From Asterella californica (taxonomy: Eukaryota > Streptophyta > Marchantiopsida > Marchantiales > Aytoniaceae), in contig JAYKYS010000009.1 in assembly GCA_036924285.1 (NCBI GenBank), forward strand, positions 23,292,001 through 23,356,000: a DNA stretch of 64,000 nt, given 5' to 3'. Made by a program: the position numbers and the translations under genes. Below are positions 42,901 to 57,900 of this stretch, piece by piece. The first letter of the stretch is position 1, and each line of letters starts with the position of its first letter. Under the pieces are notes generated by a model, which worked only from the letters and a program-made list of their open reading frames with translations, searched no databases and was not told where the DNA came from.

Positions 42901-45900
42901 GACGTGGACACGAGAAGTAAACCAGGTAAACCAGGAATACCGTACCGGATCGCTGAGTGCACCTAGAGGTGATACCGGTCCAAAGTGTTCCGAATAGCTG
43001 CTGGTCACGGCCACTGACAAGCCAGTCGTAGCCAAGTCTATGTCAGACAGCACTGTTTGGTTGTTTATCATCTCCTCTTGATTTATCTGTTCCTTGACCT
43101 TCCCCATAGTTACTCCCTCAATCGGTTGAGTACGATGATCTTGCTCACTTCCTTTCACCGGCTTCGGTTCTCCACTTTGCTGAATGTCCATCAGCCGAAA
43201 CTGCAGAGGAGGACACTTAGCATTGTCCAGCCAGCAAGGTACATACATCTTTACTACTTTCGCAGCCACGCCCTTCACCTCATGATCGTGTTCAATCATG
43301 ACCTCCATTGACCTACATGCGAGAAGCAGAGAGAGATACGGGTATTAACCACGATAGTTAGGACGAACTGAGTACGTGTAACCACGATAACCACGAGGAT
43401 AAGGGAGCTTGGAAACGTGATAAAAGCGGATAACTGGTAGGCTCAGGTTTCCTACGAACTTATTGTGCAAGGTTCACTCCCTCACCAGATCTTGCAGTGC
43501 CAGCTTTTCCACAGAGTACAAATCTCAAACCAACCTCAGACAGCTTGAAGCGGTGTCCAAGCACATCTATTTACCTTGAAGTTCTGGAACTGATGTAACT
43601 CATGCGAATTGCAACATCCCTGTATGGATGAGAGATAAGGACTGTCTCCTTCAAAATGTAAAACACCAAAGTCAACTTGGGTTATAGCAACCAAAGGAGG
43701 GAACAACCCGTGCGATGGTATGCACAATACCTATATTCTACTAAACCGACTTAAGTCGAGCAGGAAAGGAATCAACAGAATGAGAGTATTCTAGTACCTT
43801 CTTGGGCTGCCAGCCACCCTGGGGAAGCCAGGTCAGATGCAGTGCTTTATTGAGATCTGCATGAAAGATACCTGCGGCTTCCCCGGACTTGATTATACCT
43901 CTTTCCCTTACTAGTAAACCACGGCCAGTGTGTTTCTCATATACGGAATACTCAGATGGGACCGGAAGATAGTTTCTTAGCATCAAAGGGGCTGTTATCA
44001 CCAGTTTCCAGTCTTTAATTGGGTCCATCTCTGCGTCTTTCCCCACGGCAGTACCAGTTACTTCCAGACAAAACCAGATATCCTTGTCTGATGAGGAGCT
44101 GCTAGATGCTTCAGTGGAACACTTCAGCAACTCCTCCGTTTCTACCAGGGCTTGTATTTTTATTTCCTTTTGCAACTCGTGTTTCAATCCATGATCCGGA
44201 AAACCTTTGCGAGAATCAACGTGGCTCCACTGATAAGAACCAGAGTTATACCCTCCAAAGCGTGGTTTAACTTGCAGGCAGTAATCAGAACTAGTTGCTC
44301 GTAAACATGCTATTGGTAGTGGCATCGTCCCACCCGGAGGTAAAGTTCCGACATTTACTCGACTTCTTCCACCTGTTACTGATTCCCTGGACCGAACCCA
44401 TCGCCTGCGCCTTACGAAGGAAAGAGCATTTCCTGAGCCATTAGTTGGTGGGGGCCACGTCATGTTGTGGAAGTCAAAAGCATAATACCAGCCTTCTTCA
44501 TCTACACCGTCCCCTTTATCAACATGCCAATCGCTTGTCCATTTCCAGCCAGGGGGCAGCTTGACCGCAGGGAATTCCTGCATCGTTTAAAACACAACAA
44601 TTACATTCTGCCCCAAGAGGAGCGTCCTCCTTCAGCGAATGCTGTACTAGGAGCAAGTCGAAGTTCACAACGAATCACTGCATTTAACGTAGAGTAGTAT
44701 GACTGATAGACCTCACCTCTGATGATGCTTTTACGTGTCTGTTAGAATATCGTCCAGGATCTGTGGGGAGGAGGTGACCTGGCCATTTATTTCCCCAACC
44801 AGCTAGTGGTTGGTACCGCTCATTCTCAAACACCTCTTCTTCCACGTTCTCACCATCTCCATTTTCCACTGTGGATGATCTCTGGTCAAGCGCTGATACG
44901 GCACATAGACTTACTTCCACCTCAAAATCCGTAGCATTTTGCACGACGACAAGCGAGCGAATGAGCAGGTGCTTGACTCCTCCATCAACATAGAATTCAG
45001 TGGCGATGGTATCATCATTTACTTGCCAAGGGGCCGCACCTAACGCATAGTTTAGGCCCACTTCGTTCCACGGGCCCTCCGGTGTAAGGCTAAACTGTAA
45101 AGTACCCGATTCTTGACTCGTACCATCCTTCAAAGACTCAGCGACAATAGAAAAGAACTGCTTTGCCACACTTATTTTTCCGCACGGTTCTCCCACTCCA
45201 CCTTCCATGAGCTGCAAGTGCATCCCCACGTAAAAAAACTCTTAAAAGCGATCCACGAAACGCAACATATACCTGACGGTACCACAGATGCCTCCAGTAA
45301 TGTCCAAATACAAATCCACCTTGAATGGACGGGATGAATCAGGCTAATATGATCATTCAGGTTAGGTTCTGCTACGACCTGATCCGCCTTACTGAGGAGA
45401 CTGCTTCTGTTAATCTGTAAACTATGCTGGCAAGACAAAATAAGAGGATGCCAAAATACAAGAATACGATTAAGTCGCTGTTTGCAAACACAGTCACAGG
45501 CGTAACAATTCAAGAAATCGAGAACTCAATGTACGGAGCAAACTATCTTCCCACAGGGAAGATCAAGAAGTTTATGCTGCCTGTTTTAAGCTCCAAACCT
45601 CGCTTTGAGTCGGATAAACCAGTTCCCACTCAGGTTCCACCTCTGACCACGGTACGTGAGTTTCACTCTCCTGAATAGAATGCTTTGTCTTCCGCTGGGT
45701 TAGTTGGATTAAGCAGAATCCAACTGGGGCACCTGGATTCAAAATACAAAACAAAGAACAATTCCTTGGTGACGACGGAAACCCTTCCTCTACAACACCT
45801 CAGAACGAACAATTTCACAATATAGAACTTAACAAGAAAATAAATTATCGTCCACTCGACTGACAGGTGTGACGTTTACCTCTACTAACGTCAGTAATAA

Positions 45901-48900
45901 CAATCTCCGCCGAGTTGCCCTCCTGTTACCACAAGAGAATTGACTGGATTTTCAGTAAGAATGAAACATCAAACACTTTGTTCCCAGTACAAATCTAAAA
46001 GGGGGAATGTCAAAATAAGTACCTCAGTCTCCACCTCAAAGACAAAGACTTCATTCCAAATAATGGTTACTGTATCTGAAGATGCACTGGTTTCCGGAGC
46101 AGCACAGCGGGTACGGGCGCTCTGGTACTGCAGCTGTCGCTGGTCAGATGATTGAGCGCGGGGGACAACACGTAGGGCCACCATATAATCACGTCCACCA
46201 ATGCCCTCGTCTCGGGGAACCTGCGACAAAGATTACCCCCAACTCGAATTAGCTTGGAACCTGGTAACCCGTCTTTCTGCTCGACAATATAGTGAGAAGG
46301 GATAAATTACATGGAACCAGACCAGACCAGAGAACCATCAAGCAGATCTTAAGAAAAGCATTTTGAAGCCAACAGTTCCGACTGTCCGGAACCACTCAAA
46401 GTAGTACATTTTATCTCCACAAGGCTAATTTTTAAGTAGGTGAAAGAATCCAGCTTTCACACGACCTCAAGGCACTGCAAGGATGGGACTGAGCAACCCA
46501 AACAGCTCACTAATGACAACGTCCAAGAAGCTACACACAAGATACCATTAAGCAAGATAGATACGAGACGCGATAATTATCATACCTGCGCGTCTCCAAT
46601 TTTCAGGGCCACAAATTTGTTAGGATTTCTCCTTGACGTTGCCTTGGCACCTGGTTCTCCAATGCTGTGTGCAGTGGGAAGTCTCACTGACACACTGCCT
46701 CCTGGTGGAATTATTAATACTTTGGAATGATTCTTCTCAACTATCCGAAGAAAGAGTTCCACTCCCAACTCGTTATGATTAACACAAGAAAGATTTTCTT
46801 GGCCCTTCACATCAAGAGCAGGTTTACTACTCCATCTCCCTCTAGAGTCCTGTCAGCAAACCGATACAGGTGTCATGATAGATTTATTGGTGCCTCCCAG
46901 TTTAGGCACACATGTGAAGGATGCGGACGAAACAAACGATCGCGAATGAGGAAGAAGAAACTAACCAAAGAAAACTGTTTCTTGGTTTTATCTTCCAGTC
47001 TATTCATTCTATTCCAGCTGGCATATGCCTCCAAGAACATGTTGGCATTTGCGGTTGATAAATTGATGTTTAAATCACTTGAAGCTGCCAGCCGGACATG
47101 TTTGACCGTTGGTCGGGCCTTATTCTCCGGATCACTACTGTACGCATATCTGCGAGAAAGAGCACAGACAATAAGCCCAGTAATGAACACAATAGTCGTA
47201 GTGGACGTTTGCCCGGATTTCGGAGGACCTAAGTTTAACAGTAATAACCTCCTGGGCTGCAATCAACTACACAGATTTTGCACTTGAATGCCGGATAGGA
47301 TTATTTACCTTCAAAGAACCTGGTGTCTAATTGCTGAATCCGTAAAACTGACGTGATAAACTGACGGGCTAACGTACCTTAGTCGTCCATCCCAGGGCTC
47401 AACAAGCGGTTCCCACACCCTATATTTCCCATTAAAACTTGCTGCTGTCAGGGTAAAGTTTGCAGTGCAACTCATGGCTTCCATTCTACCATGCAGGCTG
47501 CCAGTTATGCCACTTAAGGAGATATCCACGAGTGGTGCCATCTGCAGGGTATAAACAGGCAAACGTTTACTCCACAGCACTGTACTATGACTTCGCAGAA
47601 ATAGACTCAGGTGAAGTGTTTAAATGACCTGTCTGTACTCACCAGACCTCCAAAGTCATCAAAAAATGTTGCTGAAATGCGCTTCACCTCGACGTCACTG
47701 ATAAGATTGTCAGGAGCACTGGATTCTTGATATTCAGCAAGTCTGAGGGCAAGTTCTTTCGGTGGAGTTTTTATCTTGCGGATTACAAAGAATGTGTGTG
47801 CCTGAAAGTTTTGACAGACAACGTGTTCGATTAAGAACGACATTCATATTTCCGGCCGTGTTATACTACTCCGGCAATCCAGCTACTGCTGGTCTCTGTA
47901 TGTGAACAATAGGATGAGATCTGATATCAGCATTATTCGTCTTCGTAATTCCTGACAAAGCACCAGCTCACGGAGTCCAAGCTACCTCATTTTCCACCGG
48001 CCAGATGCTAAGTACATCGCTGCTGCTCTTCAAGCCGGATGTATCCCACAAGCTTGAGCTGCTGAAGTTTGCCCCAACTACCAGGTCCTTCCGCACACAT
48101 CGAATTATATCCATTGCATCTGGGGGTGAATTGGAAGTGGTACTTGCTATACAGCCCATGGCAACATAGTTAACGGGAGCGACTGGAAACCAAAATGAAA
48201 CGGTCCCCATGCTTTTCCTACGTGATATTTGCCCTCTACGATAAAAACGCAACGGCTTACAAAAGTGCCCGGTCCCCTCCGTTTCCCGTAAAGCCAGGCC
48301 AACATCCGGTGGTAAATACCTGTTACAACGAAAACAGTCCACTATCAAATCCGCGGCAGAGTCAACACATCTCCCGCTTACTGAAGACTAGAGAGAGATT
48401 CTGCAGAGATCCTAACTAAACTTGCGGAAGGTTTAAGGTCAGGACTTCCTCAAGGCAGCCCATAATCAACCCATATACTATACGAAGAAATGCCCTGGAT
48501 TCTACCGCGCGGTAAAGGGAACCTGATTTCCTCAGATAAAGCTGACTACTCACCCTTCTACAGCGATGTCACCCAGAATCACACAACCGGCCGGCACAAC
48601 GGGTCGCCATATGGAGATGCCTTTCTTTGATCCACTTCCCTTACTCCACCAGATCAACTCGAATCGGGCAATACTTTCAAACATACGTCCTGAGGACAGG
48701 CTTGGAGCGAGGCTTTGTCTAGGTGACGAATAACTAAGAGGAGTCTGCTGGTTGGACGGGGATGACATTGAACTCGGCGGCTTTGTTTCCTGGACTGGAA
48801 ACGAATCATAACTGGAGATGATCTGCCGGAGCTCATGGGGCTGGAAGGACTTTGCCACTGCGCAATGTCCTTCTGTGAAAAATGATCCTGTTGAGTTGTC

Positions 48901-51900
48901 CACTCGCCAAAATGCCAACTTGTTCACATCAGGTGCTTCCTCACTCCTACAAAACAGAAATTTGAAGGTTAGGACTTACAATCGAGACTGTTCAAACAAC
49001 ACTAGAATATACGAACTAAGGTAACTTGTGGGCTTTCTGAGACATCAAACATTCCCGAGTAAAACACGTGTATCGACTGTTACGTGCCGCACTTACTTGT
49101 TTAGTGAAATGATTATGCAATCCCTCATCTGGCATGGCGTCACCAGAGCCGCTAATACACAAAAGCACGCATTTTGTGGGGGCGGATCTCTTCCAGGTGA
49201 CGCAACGCAACCAAGAGCAATATATCCCCGAGGAGCCACCGGGAACCATACTGAACAGTGCCCGAACTGGTCATCGTCATCTGCGCCATAACGCCTGCGA
49301 ACGTTCTCATATGACGACCAAACAGGCAGAAAGTCCACAGGCCTTTTGAGGCGAGCAAGACTCATGTTTACAGCTATTACACCCTTCGATGGCGTTTCGT
49401 CGCTGTACAAGATTCCACGAAGTCAACGGATCAACAACTATACTCGACAACTGAAAAGGACGGCGCCATGCTACAAGATCCCAAATATTGATCAGTGAAG
49501 TCACTGGCTCGACATATGTATCAACCCAGTACATCTCCATTTAAGTAACCTTTTCGAGCACCTTACGGATACAGACTTACCGGGGGGTCAAACAATCTCC
49601 GAGTATTGCGAATCCTGGAGGTGCTCTAGGTCGCCAGAAAGTGATGCAATTAGCTCCCGACTTCTCGTCTGTGTACGACAGGCAATGAGAAGATTAAGAA
49701 CACCGGGCGGGATTGGTGTTACAGTAGAATACTGCATGCTACAAGAGCCATATGAAACTATAATCTACATATGGGGCGTTTATGAGAGAACAAGAGCAGT
49801 GAAAATTTACCGTCGTCTGCCCATATTTTGTCGAATTCAGAGCACCGAACGGTAGCTTGTTCTGATGTGATTCGGAGAAATGACATCACATCCGTCTGGA
49901 GCCGAAGAATCAAATGCACAACACTGAAAGAGAAGTTTGTAACAACTTCTGACATAGCCACGTGAACATGTTGCTTTCCGGCTACTTTGGTGTACTTTAC
50001 AGTCAAGTCTACAGGCTCCAGCACATGTATTCCACTGCTGGCCTCGACAGTCAACCCATTCACTTGCGCATTAAGCTCCATATCTTCTCCCTTAAGAATA
50101 AACCTGTGAGAAGAAAGAGAAACCTTCTCGTGAGTGAACAGGACATCTAGTGGAAACATGTAGAAATCGTCTGTTGATGGTAGTGTTTCTTTACATCTGC
50201 CCGCTGGGACTGCACTGACAATTCAGTAAGGCATCCTTTACCATTTCAAACTACCGTCAGAGTAAAATAGTGCATTCCTCCGACACTCACGTTACATGCT
50301 CTCGTTACAGAAAATCTAAGTGATCGTGTTCATCTTTCTTTCTTCCTTTTCTTTCCTTCTCTATTCCAGTATCAAGGGCAGAGATGAACTTGAACAAAAG
50401 CAATTTGAAATCTCGCTTTACCACCACAAAATTCACTCTGAATCACCCGAAGTCTTCTTCTTAGATTACAAACACTACATGACTATTACTCCGCTTCTTA
50501 TTTTAAAATAAGAAGCGGAGCCTGTCTAGGTGACAAGTTACAAACAAACAAGTACGGATGCAAAAGTCTTATGTTTAAAAGGGTCGGTCAAGATACACTT
50601 CAACGTATTTAACGATAAGTATCCTTAGGAATATATACCTGCATTTGCAACAGTACATTTTACATCTCAGTTTTACGCACACTCAAGTATAGTACCTTGA
50701 GAACACATTCATCCTTGCTCGCAGAAGTCTCTCGGGAACTAGTACACTGTCAGCTGGTGTCTTCATGCTATCGTAGAAAGTCAGTTCTGGAGCTATAGCC
50801 TGGAACCATATCCACGTCAAGGGAACGAAAATCTCAGCGCTAAGAATGATATACAGCAAGACAGGTCGAAATTTAAGGTTCCACACTGAGATCAACTTGC
50901 CTGTAGATTAAAGATAGTCTCAACAATGGGCTTGGCGGCACCCTGGTCCGTGGAAGGATGCTCCTCCTGACCATCAGTTGCCGATCCCTTGTGAGAGAAT
51001 GCGTCAGCAGGTTTCTCTGGCTGACCTTCCAGGAACACGCCGTCGTCTTCAGAGGCACTGTAGCTGCTGTTACTTCCAAGAGAAATGCAGGAGTCTAGAA
51101 AGTCGCCATTCTACGCATGAAACATAAAAGTCAGTTTATCCGTCAGTTTATCCAAGAGTTTCACCTCTTTCAAGAAAGCTGTCGTAAGATTCCAAGTAAC
51201 TTATGAGAGAACAGAGAACAAGACGAAGAACCATAGGAACAAACCCACAACTATTCAGGATCATAATCTTCTTACACTTCTCAACCGAGTACGGTGCACA
51301 TGCCCACAACGCAGAACTGGTATACATCCTGCATGGGGGAAGCTTACAACCAGAAGACCTCACTGGAAGGAAAAGTACGAAAGTTCGCACTCACCTGAAT
51401 TACTACATTCTTGAATGTCAGCCTTTTACAATCTCCTACGAAGATGATCACTTCGCGTGCAAAATCTCGAAGATCTACCCCCTTTCTATCTAACAACCGA
51501 ATCGTACCTCCCCTTCCATCATAAACATAATCAGATATCCCCATTTTATCAGCAACAAGGGGCCTCTTCGGAGATAAAGTGATATCCTTTTCTGACTGTT
51601 TGTAGACTGGCTCATTAAGGAACACCGCATTTTGCATTTCTAACGGATTCTCGTCGCCACCCTTCCCATCGGAGAGCATCGCATGCATAGAAGGAATGAA
51701 AAATTCTGCAACGGCCAACAGGAAGTCGAGAGCAACCAGCAATCGCGGCCGCTGAATCCTCAAAGTAATGGTCTGTGAAGTTGGAGACAAATTTGCATCC
51801 ATAACTAGCCTCGTGAGTGAAGGTCTAGAGTCCTGCTTACTACTAGATCCGTTGTTATCCTCATCATGCACCTTAGCTTCCAGCATGTCATGGTTTTCTT

Positions 51901-54900
51901 CATCAGCATTCCCAATCATGTAACGCATTTCTAGTTCAGTCCCTTCTCTATCATCTCTGACGCTGAATTTCTGCAAAGACGCCATGATCGTGCTCTCTTG
52001 AACAGAGTTCGACTTGAAAGCAGCCCACACGCCTCTAACCTGCCAGATAACGTAACGGTCGCAAGGTTGGATGAAACATAAGACATTTTTTAGACCTCTA
52101 TTACGACCATGGGCAGAACGAAAGCGTAGTGGTTAGTCTAGAGAGATCACCAGACAAAGGCGTATCAGGCTTGAGCCGAAATCATATGCTATAAAGGTCT
52201 GTAATAAGCTCAGCTCCATAAACCGACACCCTCAACGGACTTATTTCTCTCACCTATGAAGAAACATCAAAATAGTAGTAACAAAGAGAATGAAATCAGC
52301 GCCTAACTCCTGCAGGTGTACCAGCCTACAACGGATCAGATATGATGAGACAAGATTTTCAGATTTTCACACACAAAACAGAACTGAACGAACCTTCTCA
52401 TCTTATGCCCCCCGAAAGGTATTCTGTTATATGACTGTGGGATATGACTCTCAAAGGATTGAGCTATACGCCGGGATGTGACAGATGACGTAAGCGGAAA
52501 GGGGAAAGGGAAATCCCGATCGACAAGCGACGACGGTAATATGTGGCAAGACAAGAGTTGTCCATGTATCAGATTTGACTCACCTGTACTGACGCTAGTG
52601 GTGCGTCCCTGGCCTTCCCTTTGAACAGACCCAACTCAACATTCTCGATTCCTACTCCAATTTTTATTGTAGTCCACGTCTCTCCGCCAGAACCACTGTT
52701 GTTGTCAGCTCGTGGCCTTTCCTCGACGTTAGATTCTGTTGGTCTCGCATGGAACCCAATCTCCCGTCCATTTTTGTCATCCTCTAACACCTTCTCAATT
52801 ACTGGAGGTGGAAGGTTGGATGTTTCGGCCATATTGGTTACGGCGCATTCAGTAATCACTTGATATTCCGTATCGGAAAGAGCTGCCTTCAAACTCTCAA
52901 TCTGAAGCAGAATCAGCCTGTGAGTATCCTACTGTAGGTGAAACCCATGAAAGCTTGAAACACAGTGGCTACAAACACTTCGAGATAATTGACCTTTACT
53001 GCTGCCTCCACAGCGGGCAGCTGGTTACAACCAATGAAAGCTTGAAACACAGTGGCTGCGTACTGTTGAGATGATTTACCTTTACTGCTGCCTCCACAGC
53101 AGGCAGCTGGTGCCATAAATCACGAATTGGTCTTCGCACTACAAGTGACAGCCCCTTGGCTTCTTGAATAATACCTTCCCCGGTTTTACCCCCAACTCCA
53201 ACCACAAGATGGAGATCTTCTAACTGCAACATCGGAACGTACTATCAGATTCTGCAGCGGAGAGAAGAATGCTGGAAAGCCATCGCTATATCCCATGATA
53301 CTGAAGCTAAGCTCATCAGTAACCTGGCCGGATGCATATCCAAACCAAAACGCCGACAACCATTACAGAGAAGCGTCGAAGTTGAAGTGAAACTAGCCTG
53401 TAGAGTTGTCGTTTCCAGACGGACAGCACCAAGTTCATCCTTCTCTCCACCTAGCCACTGAAAACTGTTGAACACGTTGATGTGCAGGATGTCTAATTCT
53501 AAGAAACTGCAACATGGATATACAGCATCGGAGTCAGTTATGACCCACAGAACAAAACAATAAAACATACAGATGTAATGATAAGAATCGCATGCCATAC
53601 CCTTTCGACCATAGACCCATCAAACACAGGAAAAGCCCAACAAAACAAAGTATCGGCTCTTCTTAAAGTTACTTCGCTCGCCCTCTTTACTCTTTACGGC
53701 CAGGAAAGCGAGGCAAGAATCTACCCTTGAATCCTAGTGGCCTCTGGACTCCATACTCCCGTTCATAGTGCTACGACTTCAACACCACTATAAGCAGAAT
53801 GAACTTATGAGACTTACAAGCAGCAGCAGAAGCCACGTTGAGGAAAACATTACAGTAGTAATAATCCAAAATGTTATAATGAACTCTTAAATCTCAAATT
53901 AGGAGAGAGACGACCAGCTGGAAGTTAGAAAAATAAAGGTGGAATTGGCTACAGTACTCTGTGCTTGTCGTTGATCGAGGCATTATTATAACAGGCTTGC
54001 TTAAAGAAAGGTCCAGCTTTAGGGCGGGTTGCCCTTCAATCTCGGATTGAGTAAAGAATTTCTCCACATCTGTAAATCTATCCTTGAGCTTCACAACATA
54101 TCCAGAATTCTGTGGAACAAGGCCCATGAAGTAACTGCTGATCTGCAAACACAAGTTTTTGCAGTCATTCATGCTTTCAATGTCGTGAGCAGGGACAGAC
54201 AACTAACGAGATTTAATCAGCAGGGCGAAGAAAGAAGAAAACGGTAAGGTAGTAGAGCGAAGAAGGAAAAAGACAGAATGGCAGGAGGACTTGGCGGGGC
54301 GCTGATTGTACCTCTTGTGTAAATCGATTTAGGTACACAATACGCAACTCGGATAACTTGCCCTCCATGCTATACTCGTAGCCTTCATAGTCCTCATCTT
54401 CTTTATTGAAGGAGAGAAACTCCAACTGTAGTGGAGGAAGGCATTAGAAACAAGCTTGAGTAGAGGCATTCTACGACTTCCTTTGGAACAGCTTCGAACT
54501 CAGACCGAGCGATTTACCCGACTGGCTGACATCGTGCACATGCGAATTGGAAAGCACTGCACAACCCCTAAATCATGCACGAAAGATCACATTCAAAATC
54601 TCACCGATGTTCTATAACACTTCGTGATAGAGGTACTTATCTACGCACTCCTACTCAGAAACAGAGAAGATACACTTTCTTTTGCCCCGGTGGTTGGGGG
54701 GTATACCTCGATGAAGGAGGTACCCTGCGGATCACGCATGTTGCATATGTAATGATACGGATGACTGTCATCCAAGCTTCCATCACTCACTTTCAGATTG
54801 CCGAGTGCTACTTTAATGCCAAATGAAGCTGGGAAGACCTAACAAGTGACAAACAAACAGTTTAGTGTAACAAGTCTCCCCTTAAACAGTACCGAACAGA

Positions 54901-57900
54901 GGGAATCATCCCGTGTGACCACGACAGAACTCCTCTATTTTGGAACTAGCTATTTAGCTAGCAAGCTAAAGTCGTATTGCACCAATTTCAAGACACATTG
55001 GTGCACGACACACTTTCCCTGAACTCCGCTACTCTGTTAGATGTCTGTTCTTAGTATCCTCAGAGGCCTAAGCGCGTCCGAACTATCTGTGAGCGGTGAA
55101 ATGGCACAACGTCAAACTGCCATTCCGTCAAACTCAGCTTTCAAAAAGCTTACCTTTATCTCCGCGTGCAGATCCTCCTGGGATAGTACAGAAAGTCGCG
55201 CTCCGTCCTCGAGATTAAGGAAAATCTCTGCCCGATCCATGTTCAAAACTACCAGAAACACCACTCGGTTCTTGCCTCTACCGAGCAATCCTTTTATAAC
55301 TGAATCATGCCGATCAAAGGATCGGCGACTATCATCTTTCTCACCACTTCCTTCAATGGCATTTGGATCGATGGTACTGACAATGGCATCAGACTCGGTG
55401 GACGTAGGGGGGGGATTAGGATCCTTGGGTTCGACATCGGCGTTGATAGCTGTTACGAGATCAAGCAATGCAAGAAGTGTTGGCCGGTTCGAGAAGAAAG
55501 ACAATGTTGCCAGAGTCACTCTTACCTGCAGGAAACACGGCCATAAGTATTAGCTTCGTCATTACATCACGGACTACATCATAACCCAGCGTCTGTGACA
55601 ATTCTCAACGATATTCCAAGGGACTAGAGACCTCTAACCTTGTTGTAACAATGAACAAAGACGAGACCAATTACCAAAATAAGAACAGACATAAGCACAA
55701 CACTCAAACTACCTGCTTATCAACATTTCCATAATCTGGAGAATCCTGAGAACGCATGATCACTTGCGCTTTAACAAAATTCTCCTCTCCTTCACTTGAG
55801 GCATTTTGATCATCGTCTTTGAGACTAGCCAGTGGAAGAAGCCCAGTGTCATGCCTGAAGCTCGGAGGCTCTTGATCATCTCCAGTTAGATCGTTCCCTT
55901 CCTCTTTAGCGTCAAAGAATTTGGACAGGGACCCTGACGACCCTCTCAGTGTATGTCCCTTGGACTGATCTTCGGCATCTAAAAACTCTTCTTCCGCATC
56001 GAAGAACCTGTCGGTTCCACTGCTGTGCCTGCGCTTGGGGCCTGTCTTCCCATTTGATGATTTGTGTCTGTGTTGTTTCCCGAGCCCACTGCTCCCATTG
56101 CTCACAGCGGTACCTTCTGTAGTTTTGGGGCTTGTCTTAATGTAGGACCGGGCCAAGTACTTACAAGATGGAGAAACATGCCCATGGAACTTATCCTCCA
56201 CTTCTAATGCTTGTAGGACAGCTCCAACCGTCATATCGTATGTCCTCATAGCGAATTCTACCTGCACGATAATATGTCACATACTCTTCACACTTGTCCA
56301 CTGTTCTGTTTAGTAGCAACCATTCCTTGAGGACACGTGCCCGCTGAGTTCGAAACAAAGACCCTCTAAGCCTCTAACACCACTTAAAGGTGGATCTTCC
56401 CTGCTAAACCATTCTCGTTTACAACCTCTATCATCAACAGGCAACCGGCTCGATCCTAGCTACTGCATTCTACAGACTTGGAATTCAATACTACAGAAAT
56501 TAACAACTTGTCAATCGTTACCGATAAGAAATGCCGTACCTTAGTCCCTATAGCACGTAACTCCAAGAGGCGTATTTCAGTTCCGAGAAGCAACTTCGGT
56601 GAACTGTAATCATCCTGCATACAGAGCAAGCGGGACTTCAAACTCACAGCAAAGAGGATACTTAGACAAATCAATCACAACAAATTCTCCATATATCATA
56701 CTGCTCCTGTACATATAAAAACGGGGAACGAGATGCATACTCTGGCCCGCAAATGCGCCCATCCAAACAGTTTGTCCAACCATACTGAGCAGTCCAACGG
56801 ATGTATGATTTCCAGGTCACAATAAACCTCTGACTCGAGATGTATTTCTAGCTAATTTATACACTTCCAAGAGTAGATGTGTGACTCCAACATATGATAG
56901 CGTGCAACTTTAGACTGTCTATCAAATGCATATTCACTCCGCTCTCTCGCTCTTCTAACATTCGTATAATCCAGCGGGTAGGTCTCCTTACAACTTTGCT
57001 GTTGCTTATGACGATTTTGAGCTCATCGAGTGCTCCAGTTAGGAAGAAACTCTCTTGTTCAGCTGGATTCATCTGCTCATTTGCTTGAGAAGCTTCAAGT
57101 ACAGCATCTTCGGCATCCTCATGTTCTTTGGATCCAACGAAGCCTGCAAGAGCCACAGGAGCCTGCACATACACATGGACGTACTCGGTAGTTGAGCAGT
57201 TTTTAAGGACATTTGGCCAGTAAGGCCGCTGAATCATACCACAAGGCTGAATCATACCACAGGGACGCACAAAGTGTTCAATACCCCTTTCCGCACAACC
57301 GGTGCGGGATGGTTGTCCGCTCGGCAATGATGTTTCACCGAATCACATAAGGTCGGCAAGTCTGGCGCAACCTGTGGGGCATGTTTGTGGGCTGGGGCCA
57401 TGTTATTCTAGAAACCAGATCACTTTGCATCGGTCTATCTTTTCATTTCCACTTACAGATGCTCGATATATAGCTCCCGTGATTCGCGCTTGCCAGTTGT
57501 TCATGCTCATTTCATCGTCAAAGCGCATCAGCAAGGCATTTACCGACTCCGCCACCTGTCCAAAATAGAGCACAAGCGATTAGGTCGACGTCAACCAAAC
57601 CTCGACTGAGCTCGAAGCCAACTTTGCCCTGCATAAAACGACAAGACGCGACTGTGCTATCTTCTACGTAGAATCGAAACTTCTAAGTCCTATCCGAAAA
57701 CGACCAGTATTTGGTTACCCTGTGTGCAGAGGAAGCTCCTTTTTCGCGTTACAACCAGGTAAATCCACGAGTCCTTTGACCGGGAACTTAAGAAAACTTT
57801 GACCCACCTTATTCTTGAACTGGCCAGCGTCGCAAACAGCAAGCACGTAGGGCACATCTCCAATAGACTCTGGAGGGACAACGGATGCTTGCTTCCCGAT

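Larger units (their letters stand above)
40497..45211 (-). other. VPS13: VPS13 exons 39-46: SHR-BD (VAB-like) region
   Basis: Exons 44717-45211, 43798-44577, 43575-43675, 42946-43312, 42748-42846, 42360-42515, 41921-42102, 40497-41009. Blocks: NERYQPLAGWGNKWPGHLLP, LPPGWKWTSDWHVDKGDG, NKALHLTWLPQGGW, MYVPCWLDNAKCPPL, SYYRFLVTMTSCPLQFV, SDWRVSFPFMEAEESGLLQ, NRTSNCFEIRQYG...WQSLQPH and VNKIGDHPP. This is the stretch that in yeast Vps13 recruits adaptor proteins and in plants is called SHR-BD. Exon 41 is read as LTLVFYILKETVLISHPYRD; the longer alternative frame there breaks phase. The 911-bp intron after exon 45 contains diverged repeats and palindromes. Confidence 0.88.

Noticed and set aside
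43536..43727. Longer open frame (VDFGVLHFEGDSPY...) over VPS13 exon 41
   Set aside because: Its phase does not fit exon 42; the other frame (TLVFYILKETVLISHPY) joins both neighbours.
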